A program made the translations under genes and the position numbers. Of a DNA stretch of 64,000 nt, positions 1 to 8,048 are shown piece by piece. The notes below the pieces were generated by a model. It was not told the DNA's origin, did no database searches, and worked only from the letters and a program-made list of their open reading frames with translations. Origin of the DNA: Acinetobacter lwoffii (GTDB taxonomy: Bacteria > Pseudomonadota > Gammaproteobacteria > Pseudomonadales > Moraxellaceae); the NCBI RefSeq assembly GCF_029024105.1, contig NZ_CP118963.1, forward strand, positions 1,860,001 to 1,924,000. The letters are read 5' to 3'. Position 1 is the first letter of the stretch. Every line of letters starts with the position of its first letter.

Positions 1-1419
1 CAACCATTTGTTCTATATAACTCAGAGCAACGCAAAAAAGTAGAATTCGTACCTCGTGTTGAAGGTCAAATTGATCTGTATGTCTGTGGTATGACGGTTT
101 ATGACTACTGTCATATTGGACATGCACGTACAGTGGTTGCATTTGACTATATTATCCGTTTCCTGCGTAGCCAAGGCTGGAAAGTCAAATATGTGCGTAA
201 TATTACGGATATTGACGACAAAATTATTAAACGTGCCAATGAAAATGGCGAAAGTATCTCAGAGCTAACCAGCCGCTTTATTGATGCGATGAATGAGGAT
301 TTTGCCAAACTGGGCTGCCTTGCACCTGATGTAGCACCTAAAGCCACAGATTACATCGATCAGATGCAGGATATGATCAGCAACCTGGTCGACAAAGGTA
401 CGGCTTATCCATCCAATAATGGTGATGTCTACTTTGAGGTCGAGAAGTTTGCCAAATATGGTCGTCTTTCTGGCCGTAAACTGGAAGATATGCAAGCGGG
501 TGCGTCTGAACGTGTCGATGTCGAAGTTGAAAAGAAACATCCATTTGACTTTGTACTGTGGAAACATGCCAAGGAAAATGAACCGTCATGGGCATCACCT
601 TGGGGCAATGGCCGTCCAGGCTGGCATATTGAATGTTCCGCAATGTCGACCTGCTGCCTAGGCAATCATTTCGATATTCATGGCGGTGGTGCTGATTTAA
701 CCTTCCCGCATCATGAAAATGAAATTGCACAATCTGAAGCAGCAACTGGTGAACAGTATGTCAATTACTGGATGCATGCCGGATTTATTAATGTCGATGG
801 CGAGAAAATGTCGAAGTCTTTAGGCAATTTCTTCACCATTCGCGACGTGATTGAAAAATTCCATCCGGAAGTGGTGCGTTACTTTATTGTCTCTTCCCAT
901 TATCGTAGCCCGGTGAATTACTCGGATGTTGCCTTAAAAGAAGCAAAAAATACCTTGTCTCGTTTCTACCATTCTTTTAAAACCTATCAGGCGGTTTATG
1001 GTGATCATCTGATTGAAACTCTGGATGAGGCTTTGGTTGAGCGTTTCAATGCCGCTATGCGTGATGATTTCAATACGCCTGAAGCGATTGCGGTATTGTT
1101 CGAAATCAATAAAGAGCTGAATCGTACCGTGAAAGAAGAAAATGCGGAACAGGCAGCGATCTACTACGCAACTTTACGTCACCTGACCAATATTCTCGGT
1201 CTGGTACAGCAAAATGTAGATGAGTTCCTCAAATCTGACATTGGTCAAGAAGCATTGGGACTATCGCCTGAACAAATTGAAGATTTGATTCAACAGCGTC
1301 AGGATGCCAAGAAATCCAAAGAATTCGCACGCGCAGACGAAATCCGTCAATCTTTACTTGATCAAGGTGTTGTTCTTGAGGATACCCGTCAAGGTACAGT
1401 TTGGCGCCGTGCTGATTAA
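1..1419 (+). CDS. cysS: Cysteinyl-tRNA synthetase, 5' partial
   Basis: Charges tRNA-Cys with cysteine in the cytoplasm. The reading frame is open from base 1 (first residues QPFVLYNSEQ), so only the start codon appears to be missing; with it the protein would be about 473 residues, normal for the family. The class I signature HIGH is at visible residues 38-41 and KMSKS is encoded at 805-819. The zinc-ligand regions typical of CysRS are visible (CGMTVYD, HIECSAMS, HHENE). It is followed by tRNA-Gly, which has its own promoter. Confidence 0.97.
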   Translation, partial: QPFVLYNSEQRKKVEFVPRVEGQIDLYVCGMTVYDYCHIGHARTVVAFDYIIRFLRSQGWKVKYVRNITDIDDKIIKRANENGESISELTSRFIDAMNEDFAKLGCLAPDVAPKATDYIDQMQDMISNLVDKGTAYPSNNGDVYFEVEKFAKYGRLSGRKLEDMQAGASERVDVEVEKKHPFDFVLWKHAKENEPSWASPWGNGRPGWHIECSAMSTCCLGNHFDIHGGGADLTFPHHENEIAQSEAATGEQYVNYWMHAGFINVDGEKMSKSLGNFFTIRDVIEKFHPEVVRYFIVSSHYRSPVNYSDVALKEAKNTLSRFYHSFKTYQAVYGDHLIETLDEALVERFNAAMRDDFNTPEAIAVLFEINKELNRTVKEENAEQAAIYYATLRHLTNILGLVQQNVDEFLKSDIGQEALGLSPEQIEDLIQQRQDAKKSKEFARADEIRQSLLDQGVVLEDTRQGTVWRRAD

Positions 1420-1443
1420 TTAATCAAACAGATTTATAGAGAG

Positions 1444-1471
1444 TTGACACTGCTGTGGAATTCTCTATAAT
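1444..1471 (+). promoter_or_regulatory. Consensus promoter of tRNA-Gly
   Basis: A perfect -35 box TTGACA (1444-1449) and perfect -10 box TATAAT (1466-1471) are separated by 16 bp and end 10 bp before the tRNA. A double-consensus sigma-70 promoter fits a stable RNA gene. Confidence 0.85.
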
Positions 1472-1481
1472 TCACCTCATT

Positions 1482-1557
1482 GCGGGAATAGCTCAGTTGG
1501 TAGAGCATAACCTTGCCAAGGTTGGGGTCGGGAGTTCGAGTCTCCTTTCCCGCTCCA
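1482..1557 (+). tRNA. tRNA-Gly (GCC)
   Basis: A 76-nt cloverleaf. The acceptor stem GCGGGAA pairs with TTCCCGC, the anticodon GCC is at 1515-1517, the T loop is TTCGAGT and the CCA end is encoded. It has its own promoter upstream and a terminator 12 bp downstream, so it is a monocistronic unit. Confidence 0.97.
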
Positions 1558-1567
1558 GAATACGAAA

Positions 1568-1595
1568 AACCCTTATCGAAAGATAAGGGTTTTTT
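1568..1595 (+). terminator. Rho-independent terminator after tRNA-Gly
   Basis: Stem arms CCCTTATC (1570-1577) and GATAAGGG (1582-1589) enclose a GAAA tetraloop, with flanking A and T tracts. Confidence 0.9.
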
Positions 1596-1748
1596 ATTGT
1601 GTTTGAAAAAAATTTATTAATAAAATGCATATCTCAAATCACTTATTCATCCTCTTTTACCCTGACAATTTTTTTGGGTTAGTCATGACAAAGTGCTATT
1701 GTGGATAAACTTTAAAACTTTCAATCCCTTTCATAACGATATCGTTTC

Positions 1749-2537
1749 ATGACTTATAAATTAAATGCTCGTCATCTAATTCTAGATCTTTTATATGCAT
1801 CTAAAAACTCCACCCTGTCTATTAAGCGGATCTTAGCTGCTGCTGAATTATTAGGTATATCTGACAATGGTATCCGTGTCGCTGTAGCCCGATTAAATCA
1901 GGAAAATGTCATTCAAGCTGTAGAGCGCGGCGTGTATCAATTGCTAGAGAAAAAATTCGATACTTCTTTTATCAGCTTAAACAAACATCCTGATATGCAA
2001 ACGGCGACTACATGGAACGGAAAATATGTGCTGGTCTATACCGGTACTTTGGGACGTGTAGACCGTACGGCATTATCTAAAAGGGAAAAAGCGCTACGTT
2101 ATTATGGTTTTCAGGAACTAGAGCAAAATGTTTTTATTCGTCCCGATAATTTAACGCTAAATCTAAGTCCATTAAAAACAGCTGTAATCCAGTTTGGATT
2201 AGATCCTGACGCACGTTTTTTTCAAGTCAGTCAACTGGAAAGTGAAACCGAAATTCGTGATTTATGGGATATCGAAGAGCTACATCAGACCTATCATCAA
2301 GTACAGCATGATATTAACGACTGGTTTGAAAATTACCAAAATCTGACTTTAGCAGAGGCTGCAAAAAGTGCTTTTTATTTAGGTAAATCTGCCCTATTTA
2401 GTTTGCGTGCTGACCCTTTGCTTCCTGCAGAATGGATAGATACCGAGGCTCGACAACAATTTGAGCTCGCAGTCCGCAAAATAGAAAAACAGGGACAACT
2501 TTTATGGCAACACTATTTTAAAGACCAAGGGGTCTAA
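1749..2537 (+). CDS. PaaX-family transcriptional regulator
   Basis: A 262-residue cytoplasmic DNA-binding protein. The N-terminal ~70 residues form a winged-helix region (GISDNGIRVAVARLNQENVI), followed by a middle domain. The C-terminus contains DPLLPAEWIDTEAR, which resembles the PaaX C-terminal domain. PaaX proteins classically repress phenylacetate catabolism through phenylacetyl-CoA, but no paa genes are nearby. A desaturase gene lies 93 bp downstream on the same strand, so a role in lipid or acyl-CoA sensing is possible (inference). The ligand cannot be told from sequence. Confidence 0.8.
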   Translation: MTYKLNARHLILDLLYASKNSTLSIKRILAAAELLGISDNGIRVAVARLNQENVIQAVERGVYQLLEKKFDTSFISLNKHPDMQTATTWNGKYVLVYTGTLGRVDRTALSKREKALRYYGFQELEQNVFIRPDNLTLNLSPLKTAVIQFGLDPDARFFQVSQLESETEIRDLWDIEELHQTYHQVQHDINDWFENYQNLTLAEAAKSAFYLGKSALFSLRADPLLPAEWIDTEARQQFELAVRKIEKQGQLLWQHYFKDQGV

Positions 2538-2630
2538 TTTATTTCTTTTTTATACACAAAAATGAATTGACTGTAATATTTCATCCAAATATATTGAATA
2601 AAGCAATAAGAACTAAATATAGGCAGAAGA

Positions 2631-3608
2631 ATGAACAGAAAGGTCAGTGTCACAGAACTTTTTAGTCGTGACGAAATTAAAGAACTCACCACGACCTCAG
2701 ACTTACACGGTGCCTGGGCAGTAGGTTCAACCTGGACCGTAATTGTCATGACCTTTGGTACGGTTGCCTATAGCTGGGAATATTTACCTACATGGGGAAA
2801 AATCCTGATATGTGCATTGGCATTGGCTATTCTTGCTGGACGCCAGCTTGCGATGGCTATTTTGATGCATGATGCCTCGCACCATAGCCTGTTCAAAACC
2901 AAATGGTTAAATACCCATCTGACTGATTGGCTCTGTGCACGCCCGATCTGGAATGATGTCAGCAAATACCGTCCTTATCACCTGAAACATCATGCTAAAA
3001 CCTCGCAGCCAGATGATCCTGACTTGGGGTTGGTAAAAAACTTTCCCATTACGCAAAGCTCACTATTCAGGAAATTCTTCCGTGACCTGAATGGGCAATC
3101 GGGGCTTAAATTTCTCGCTGGTCGAGTATTAATGGATCTGGAATTGCTGGAATGGAGTGTTTCCAATGACCCCAAGCCAATTCCGCATGGTGATCGCAGC
3201 AATTTAGAGTTAGCGAAAAACTTGCTTAAAAATAGTTCTGGTATGTTAATTTCAAATGCAGCAATTTTTTCTGCTCTGTGGGCCAGCGGCCATCCTAAAA
3301 TGTATTTATTATGGCCTCTCGCCTATATCACTCCATTTCCTTTGTTCATCCGCATCCGCGCTATGGCTGAGCATGCGGGCCTAGAAACCAGTCATTCCGC
3401 CCTTAGCAATACCCGCACCACCCGTGCAGACTGGCTGGCACGTGCTTTTGTAGCCCCAATTCATGTGAACTATCATATTGAACATCATTTGATGGCCTCT
3501 GTTCCGCATCAAAAGCTGGCGAAAATGCATCAGATGTTAAGGGAGCGTGAGTATGTCGATGCTCCGCCAAGTTATCTGGATGTGATTCGTTCACTTTTAA
3601 AAAAATAA
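2631..3608 (+). CDS. Membrane fatty acid desaturase family protein
   Basis: A 325-residue integral membrane di-iron enzyme. All three histidine boxes are present: HDASHH at 80-85, HLKHH at 117-121 and HIEHH at 282-286. Hydrophobic segments around residues 32-78 and 205-235 fit the two-hairpin topology of the family. It should introduce a double bond into an acyl chain, or hydroxylate a lipid; the substrate is unknown. It is probably co-transcribed with the PaaX-type regulator upstream. A second, unrelated desaturase gene lies at 22675-23769 with its own reductase. Confidence 0.88.
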   Translation: MNRKVSVTELFSRDEIKELTTTSDLHGAWAVGSTWTVIVMTFGTVAYSWEYLPTWGKILICALALAILAGRQLAMAILMHDASHHSLFKTKWLNTHLTDWLCARPIWNDVSKYRPYHLKHHAKTSQPDDPDLGLVKNFPITQSSLFRKFFRDLNGQSGLKFLAGRVLMDLELLEWSVSNDPKPIPHGDRSNLELAKNLLKNSSGMLISNAAIFSALWASGHPKMYLLWPLAYITPFPLFIRIRAMAEHAGLETSHSALSNTRTTRADWLARAFVAPIHVNYHIEHHLMASVPHQKLAKMHQMLREREYVDAPPSYLDVIRSLLKK

Positions 3609-3639
3609 TCAACTTTCCCGATGCTTAGATTATTCCACT

Positions 3640-4581
3640 TCAATGCTGATGGGTTTCAGCATGTGAATGCGGATGTGAGGATTGTCCCCGATGTTCCGGC
3701 GGGCAATCTTCTGCTTCAATCTGCAAGGTCATCTCGGTAATATGATGCTCATGGTGAAGCATCTCAAAGGTCTGATGCCGCAGTTTCTGATAATCCACAT
3801 TCGGTGCAACCAGATGCACGGTCAGCATGACTTTTTTGGAAGTAATCGCCCAAACCTTGAGCTGATGAATATCCTGGACCCCATCAAGCGCCAAAAGATC
3901 GTGACGTAATTTTTCAATATCAATTTCCTCCGGCACACCTTCAAGCAGAATATTGATGCTCTGTTTCAGCAAAATCCAGGTTCTTGGCAATACCCAAAAT
4001 CCGATTAATACTGCAATGAGTGTATCTATCCACATCCAGCCGGTGAAATAAATCACTAGTGCTCCAATAATCACGCCTACAGATCCCAGTGCATCACTGA
4101 GCACTTCCAGATAAGCACCTTTGACATTGAGACTTTCCTGACTACTAGACACCAGAATTTTCATGGAAATCAGATTAATGATCAGCCCCAAAACAGCAAC
4201 AATCATCATGCCAAGGCTTTGAATTTCTGGTGGATGACTCAAACGCTGATAAGCTTCAAACAAGATATAAATCGCAACCACAAACAGCATTAAGGCGTTA
4301 AACAAAGCAGCCAAAATCTCAAAGCGCTGATAACCAAATGTCCGTTTATTGTCTGCCGGTTTTTGTCCAATTTTGATAGCGACTAAAGCGATAGCCAGTG
4401 CAGCAGCATCGGTAAACATATGCGCAGCATCAGAAAGTAAGGCCAAACTTTGAGTTAGAAAACCAGCAATCACTTCCACAATTAAAAAAGTGGTGGTTAA
4501 TCCCAGCGCTATTGATAATTTTCTGGCATTTTTTGCAGTCACGGCGACATGACTATGTTCATGATGATGTGAATTCCCCAC
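3640..4581 (-). CDS. CDF-family divalent metal cation exporter (CzcD/ZitB type)
   Basis: A 313-residue inner-membrane antiporter expected to export Zn2+ and perhaps Co2+ or Cd2+. The N-terminus (HHHEHSH) and C-terminus (HPHSHAETHQH) are His-rich. TM2 carries LSDAAHMFTD and TM5 carries EVLSDALGS, the two metal-site helices; Glu in the TM5 site resembles the CzcD branch. The C-terminal ~90 residues form the cytoplasmic domain. The start is GTG at 4581, supported by a strong AGGAGG about 9 nt upstream. It is convergent with the desaturase gene. Confidence 0.9.
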   Translation of the reverse strand: MGNSHHHEHSHVAVTAKNARKLSIALGLTTTFLIVEVIAGFLTQSLALLSDAAHMFTDAAALAIALVAIKIGQKPADNKRTFGYQRFEILAALFNALMLFVVAIYILFEAYQRLSHPPEIQSLGMMIVAVLGLIINLISMKILVSSSQESLNVKGAYLEVLSDALGSVGVIIGALVIYFTGWMWIDTLIAVLIGFWVLPRTWILLKQSINILLEGVPEEIDIEKLRHDLLALDGVQDIHQLKVWAITSKKVMLTVHLVAPNVDYQKLRHQTFEMLHHEHHITEMTLQIEAEDCPPEHRGQSSHPHSHAETHQH

Positions 4582-4712
4582 CGGCCCCTCCCTCCTTCTT
4601 ATTCAACGAGGACTGTATCCTCAGCATCTTTTCAAGTTTTGTTCTGATTCATATTACGCTTGAATTTTACCTATTTAAGTAGGTTTTTTATGAACTGTTT
4701 TATCAGTCGACA

Positions 4713-5354
4713 TTAGATTAAAGTTTTAGCTTTTTCATGTTCTGCCAGCCAGGCCTGTACCGAAGCACACTTAAAATTACGCTCGACATATTCTATTATT
4801 TTCACAGGAAGTTTCACCTGATGGCTCAGCAAACGATGCAACATAAAGGCCAGATCAAAGTCTGCAATGGACCAGTGTTCAGTCAACCATATGTCCTCCA
4901 GCATATATTCTGCCACATTCACCAAGCGCTGAATTTCTTCAGTGATCGAAGCTGTAAGAGGTATAGACATTTTTGCTAGATGAAATACCGAATCGGAAGG
5001 CATCTGCTGGCGGATTTGCATAAAATCGGTTTTGACCAAGGCTTGTATGGCCCGACATTTAGCTCTAGCATAAATTTCCTTAGGATATAAGGCTGGATAA
5101 TTAGGTGCTGGAAAGGCATCTTCCAAATATTCAGTGATCGCCCATGATTCAAACAGGCTAAAGTTATCTACTATTAAACACGGAACTTTAGCACTTGGAC
5201 AAATGGCTTGATAAGCCGCAGATTTCTGTTGCTGCTGATCTAAATCGACCACTATTTCCTGAAAATCTAAACCCTTTTCTTTTAAGGCAACATAGACCGA
5301 CATGGCATAAGGGCTGATTCTATTTTTATCGACATATAAACGTATATTTTGCAT
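4713..5354 (-). CDS. yfcF: Glutathione S-transferase, YfcF-like
   Basis: A 213-residue soluble protein. The N-terminal thioredoxin-like domain has the SPYAMSVYVALKEKG region and the cis-Pro/glutathione-binding segment AKVPCLIVDNFSLFESWAI; an all-helical C-terminal domain follows. The layout, length and segments such as YPKEIYARAKCRAIQ resemble E. coli YfcF, a GST with disulfide reductase and peroxidase activity. Monocistronic by context. Confidence 0.85.
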   Translation of the reverse strand: MQNIRLYVDKNRISPYAMSVYVALKEKGLDFQEIVVDLDQQQQKSAAYQAICPSAKVPCLIVDNFSLFESWAITEYLEDAFPAPNYPALYPKEIYARAKCRAIQALVKTDFMQIRQQMPSDSVFHLAKMSIPLTASITEEIQRLVNVAEYMLEDIWLTEHWSIADFDLAFMLHRLLSHQVKLPVKIIEYVERNFKCASVQAWLAEHEKAKTLI

Positions 5355-5595
5355 ATCCTTGATCCTGATAGGCTTGTTGTTTTTATTCAGTACGGCAGCC
5401 TTACTCTACTCTCTTTCCTATATAAAAGGAAAAATGAACTGCTTCATGTAGCGATCACACGAAAATGTTTACACAGTTGCCGATAGCGCAGCGATGTTCA
5501 TTATTTTCTATTTTGCACATGATGTGGGGCATAAAGCCTTTTATTTTGCTTTTGATTCACGTTAAATTAAATCATTCTCTTGATATCAAAAAACT

Positions 5596-6312
5596 ATGCT
5601 GAACTTAGCCCACCTCTCCGATACCGTGTATGCCATTCAACATTTGGCTTTTGAAGACTTAGGTGCTTGGGAAGATATTTTTTATCAGCTCGGCTTACGT
5701 GTGCGTTATTTCGAAGCTGGCATCGATGATCTTACCAAGGCTTTTAAACATCCTGGATTAACAATTATTCTCGGTGGCCCGATTGCAGTCTATGAAACTG
5801 AGGATTACCCTTTCTTACAACAAGAAATAGACTTACTTAAAGTTCGACTGGAAAAGAATTTACCGACTTTAGGCATCTGTTTAGGTGCGCAGTTAATTGC
5901 TGCTGCATTGAATGCTAAAGTCTATCCCGGAGATGTGAAGGAAATTGGCTGGTCTAAACTCAGTCTTGCTTCTATTGAAAACAATCCACTAAAAGCTCTG
6001 GAGGATATTGACGTCCTGCATTGGCATGGTGATACCTTTGACCTACCTGAACAGGTAGAATTACTGGCCAGCTCTGATCTTTATCCAAATCAGGCCTTTC
6101 GGGTAGGACAGAATATTCTAGCACTACAATTCCATGCTGAAGTGGCCAGTGAAAGTTTAGAGAAATGGCTGATTGGACATACCTGTGAGTTACGCAAAGC
6201 CCAGATCAATATTCCCGCCTTACGGGCGGATCATCAAAGCTATGCGCCCGCGCTTGAACAGGCCGCCAGTTCGGTATTGCTGCATTATTTAGAAAACTTG
6301 CAACTTAAATAA
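5596..6312 (+). CDS. Class I glutamine amidotransferase domain protein
   Basis: A 238-residue stand-alone GATase1 domain. The nucleophile elbow GICLGAQL carries the catalytic Cys near residue 95, and LQFHAEV carries the catalytic His of the triad. There is no synthetase domain, so it resembles GuaA-like stand-alone proteins of unknown acceptor. These may act as peptidases or amidotransferases on small molecules. A terminator follows 8 bp after the stop codon. Confidence 0.85.
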   Translation: MLNLAHLSDTVYAIQHLAFEDLGAWEDIFYQLGLRVRYFEAGIDDLTKAFKHPGLTIILGGPIAVYETEDYPFLQQEIDLLKVRLEKNLPTLGICLGAQLIAAALNAKVYPGDVKEIGWSKLSLASIENNPLKALEDIDVLHWHGDTFDLPEQVELLASSDLYPNQAFRVGQNILALQFHAEVASESLEKWLIGHTCELRKAQINIPALRADHQSYAPALEQAASSVLLHYLENLQLK

Positions 6313-6319
6313 CCGTAAT

Positions 6320-6347
6320 AAAAAAGCACCCAGTTGGGTGCTTTTTT
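6320..6347. terminator. Bidirectional Rho-independent terminator
   Basis: Arms GCACCC (6326-6331) and GGGTGC (6336-6341) with an AGTT loop are flanked by A and T runs. It serves the amidotransferase gene and the convergent yceI-like gene. Confidence 0.9.
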
Positions 6348-6359
6348 AATTTGTCATGC

Positions 6360-6947
6360 TCATTTTTTCGGAGCAGGAACAGAAGCCTCGGTAGTAATGT
6401 TCACTGTAATTTTATCGCCCACATTTGGAACATAACCGCCTACCCCAAAGGCTGAACGGTTAAATGAAGTGGTTGCATTGAAACCAATCGTTTGTAATTT
6501 TGTCATTGGGTGCACGCCTTGTTTATTTAAAACTGCGTCCAGTACCACAGGTTTAGTGACATCTTTTACGGTTAAGTTACCGGTGATTTTGTATTTGTTT
6601 TTGCCTAAAGCCTGAACTTTAGTACTTTTAAAAGTGATATTCGGATATTTGGCAGCATCAAAAAATTCTGCTGTCTTAATATGGTCATCCAGCGCTTTCA
6701 CATTCGTATTAATGCTTGCAACCGGGATGTTCACATTGACCGAAGAATTCGCAGGTTTTGCATTATCAACATTAATCGTACCCTGGATGTCACTGAAGTT
6801 TGCAGATGGTGTAGAGAAACCAAAGTGGCTCCAAGAGAACACCGTTGCTGAATGAGTCGGGTCAATCGTATAGGCCACTGGTTTTGCCATAGAAACTGTT
6901 GCTACAGATGCGACCGCCAAGCCTAATGCTAATGTTTTGAAATTCAT
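6360..6947 (-). CDS. YceI family periplasmic protein
   Basis: A 195-residue protein with a Sec signal peptide (MNFKTLALGLAVASVATVSMA, cut after A21). The mature part starts KPVAYTIDPTHSATVFSWSH, the hallmark of the YceI lipocalin-like beta barrel that binds long polyisoprenoid or lipid ligands. Family segments KSTKVQ and KITGNLTVKDVTKPV are present. Known homologues respond to alkaline pH or stress; regulation here is not visible. Confidence 0.93.
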   Translation of the reverse strand: MNFKTLALGLAVASVATVSMAKPVAYTIDPTHSATVFSWSHFGFSTPSANFSDIQGTINVDNAKPANSSVNVNIPVASINTNVKALDDHIKTAEFFDAAKYPNITFKSTKVQALGKNKYKITGNLTVKDVTKPVVLDAVLNKQGVHPMTKLQTIGFNATTSFNRSAFGVGGYVPNVGDKITVNITTEASVPAPKK

Positions 6948-7076
6948 GTTTTTATCTCACGTTTTGGATGTTATTAAGTGTATAGAATCTGGAACCGTTT
7001 ACAGCCCTAAAGATAAAACGTTTTGTTGCAGTGATGAAACGATAAAATTGTAAGTTATTTTTTTAATTTTTGAGCT

Positions 7077-7532
7077 TTAATCCATACGGTACTGGATGAA
7101 TCCAGTTTTCTTGGCGACTTTGTTATACAACGCTTGTGCCTGATGATTTGATTCCTGAGTCAGCCAGTAAACCCGGTCGCAATTACGCTGCTGTGCAACC
7201 TGATAGACATGTTGAATCAACTTACGCGCCACACCCTTTCCCCGATAGTCAGGATGGGTAAATAGATCCTGCAAATAGGCATAAGGTCTTACTGTCCAGC
7301 TACTGTTATGTTCGATGACATGCACCATCCCAACGACCTTTCCATCAATCAAGGCCGCAAAACCGTATATTGAATCTAATTCATAATTGGTTAATTTATC
7401 CCAGGTATTTTCACTCACCTCATCCGAAATTTGCGTCTGATAAAAGCGTTGATAGTCTTGCCATAAAAATAGCCATTCCGGCTGTGATATTTGCTCTAGA
7501 GATTTGATCTGGATCTGGGGCTGTATATTCAT
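7077..7532 (-). CDS. GNAT-family N-acetyltransferase
   Basis: A 151-residue protein with the GNAT fold. The acetyl-CoA pyrophosphate loop is DYRGKGVARKLIQHV (Q/RxxGxG/A type) and the C-terminal segment is QALYNKVAKKTGFIQYRMD. Upstream, YLQDLFTHPDYRG is the usual beta-4 strand leading into it. The acceptor amine is unknown. Confidence 0.88.
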   Translation of the reverse strand: MNIQPQIQIKSLEQISQPEWLFLWQDYQRFYQTQISDEVSENTWDKLTNYELDSIYGFAALIDGKVVGMVHVIEHNSSWTVRPYAYLQDLFTHPDYRGKGVARKLIQHVYQVAQQRNCDRVYWLTQESNHQAQALYNKVAKKTGFIQYRMD

Positions 7533-7670
7533 GTTTAACCGCTTCTTTGGCTTATTTCTTTAATTTAAGTCGTTTCGATAGTGGTCGCTGAATTTTTATA
7601 GCGGCCTAAACCTAGCTTTATCTCATCTGATGTTCATAAGCAACCTGTCAGATGAAAAATCATCCGGCAT

Positions 7671-7691
7671 AAAAAAGTCCCAATCAGGGAC
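7671..7691. terminator. Bidirectional terminator
   Basis: Arms AAAAGTCCC (7673-7681) and GGGACTTTT (7687-7695 region) with a 5-nt loop. It lies between the GNAT gene and the small broken gene at 7708-7928, and on the minus strand it follows the stop codon of the latter. Confidence 0.8.
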
Positions 7692-7707
7692 TTTTCATGC
7701 TTTATGT

Positions 7708-7928
7708 TTAAAGTTTTTCAACCAGAATACGATCAACCTGTTTTAGGCCAGTCGTCTTTTCATGATTTTTACGACGCACTTTAATGATATTTTCTTCGGC
7801 TAATTCTGCAGCATTAAATCAACTGCAACCATCGCTTCAAGAGGTAATTCCTGTCCGATCCACTTGAGTTCGCCTGCATCCATTAAAGTAATTTCATCGT
7901 TAATTTGTTCATACAAGCTCATGTTCAT
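7708..7928 (-). pseudogene. Small conserved-looking protein gene with a one-base frameshift
   Basis: Reading the minus strand from ATG at 7928 gives MNMSLYEQINDEITLMDAGE and continues to AVDLMLQN, then a stop. A second frame carries on without interruption from AELAEENIIKVRRKNHEK to VDRILVEKL and a TAA at 7708. Adding one base in the TTT run near 7814-7819 joins both into a 73-residue acidic/basic protein. Either a real deletion or a sequencing error in a homopolymer is possible. I do not recognise the family. Confidence 0.65.
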
Positions 7929-7997
7929 CTCACTCTTTCATTTCGACTATGGGAGAACTTTCTAACAGTTGCCACATGAAAACAACGCTAAAAAGCA

Positions 7998-8026
7998 AAA
8001 GACGCCCCAAAACTGGAGCGCCTTTT
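7998..8026 (-). terminator. Terminator after transketolase gene
   Basis: On the minus strand AAAGGCGC pairs with GCGTCTTT (one G-U pair), followed by TTTT. It lies 23 bp after the tkt stop codon. Confidence 0.8.
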
Positions 8027-8048
8027 AATAAACCGCCTAATCAGTTGA

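Noticed and set aside
5452..5565. 37-codon plus-strand frame upstream of the amidotransferase (contains ADSAAMFIIFYFAHDVGHKA)
   Set aside because: No good start codon or ribosome site; could be chance in an A+T-rich spacer.
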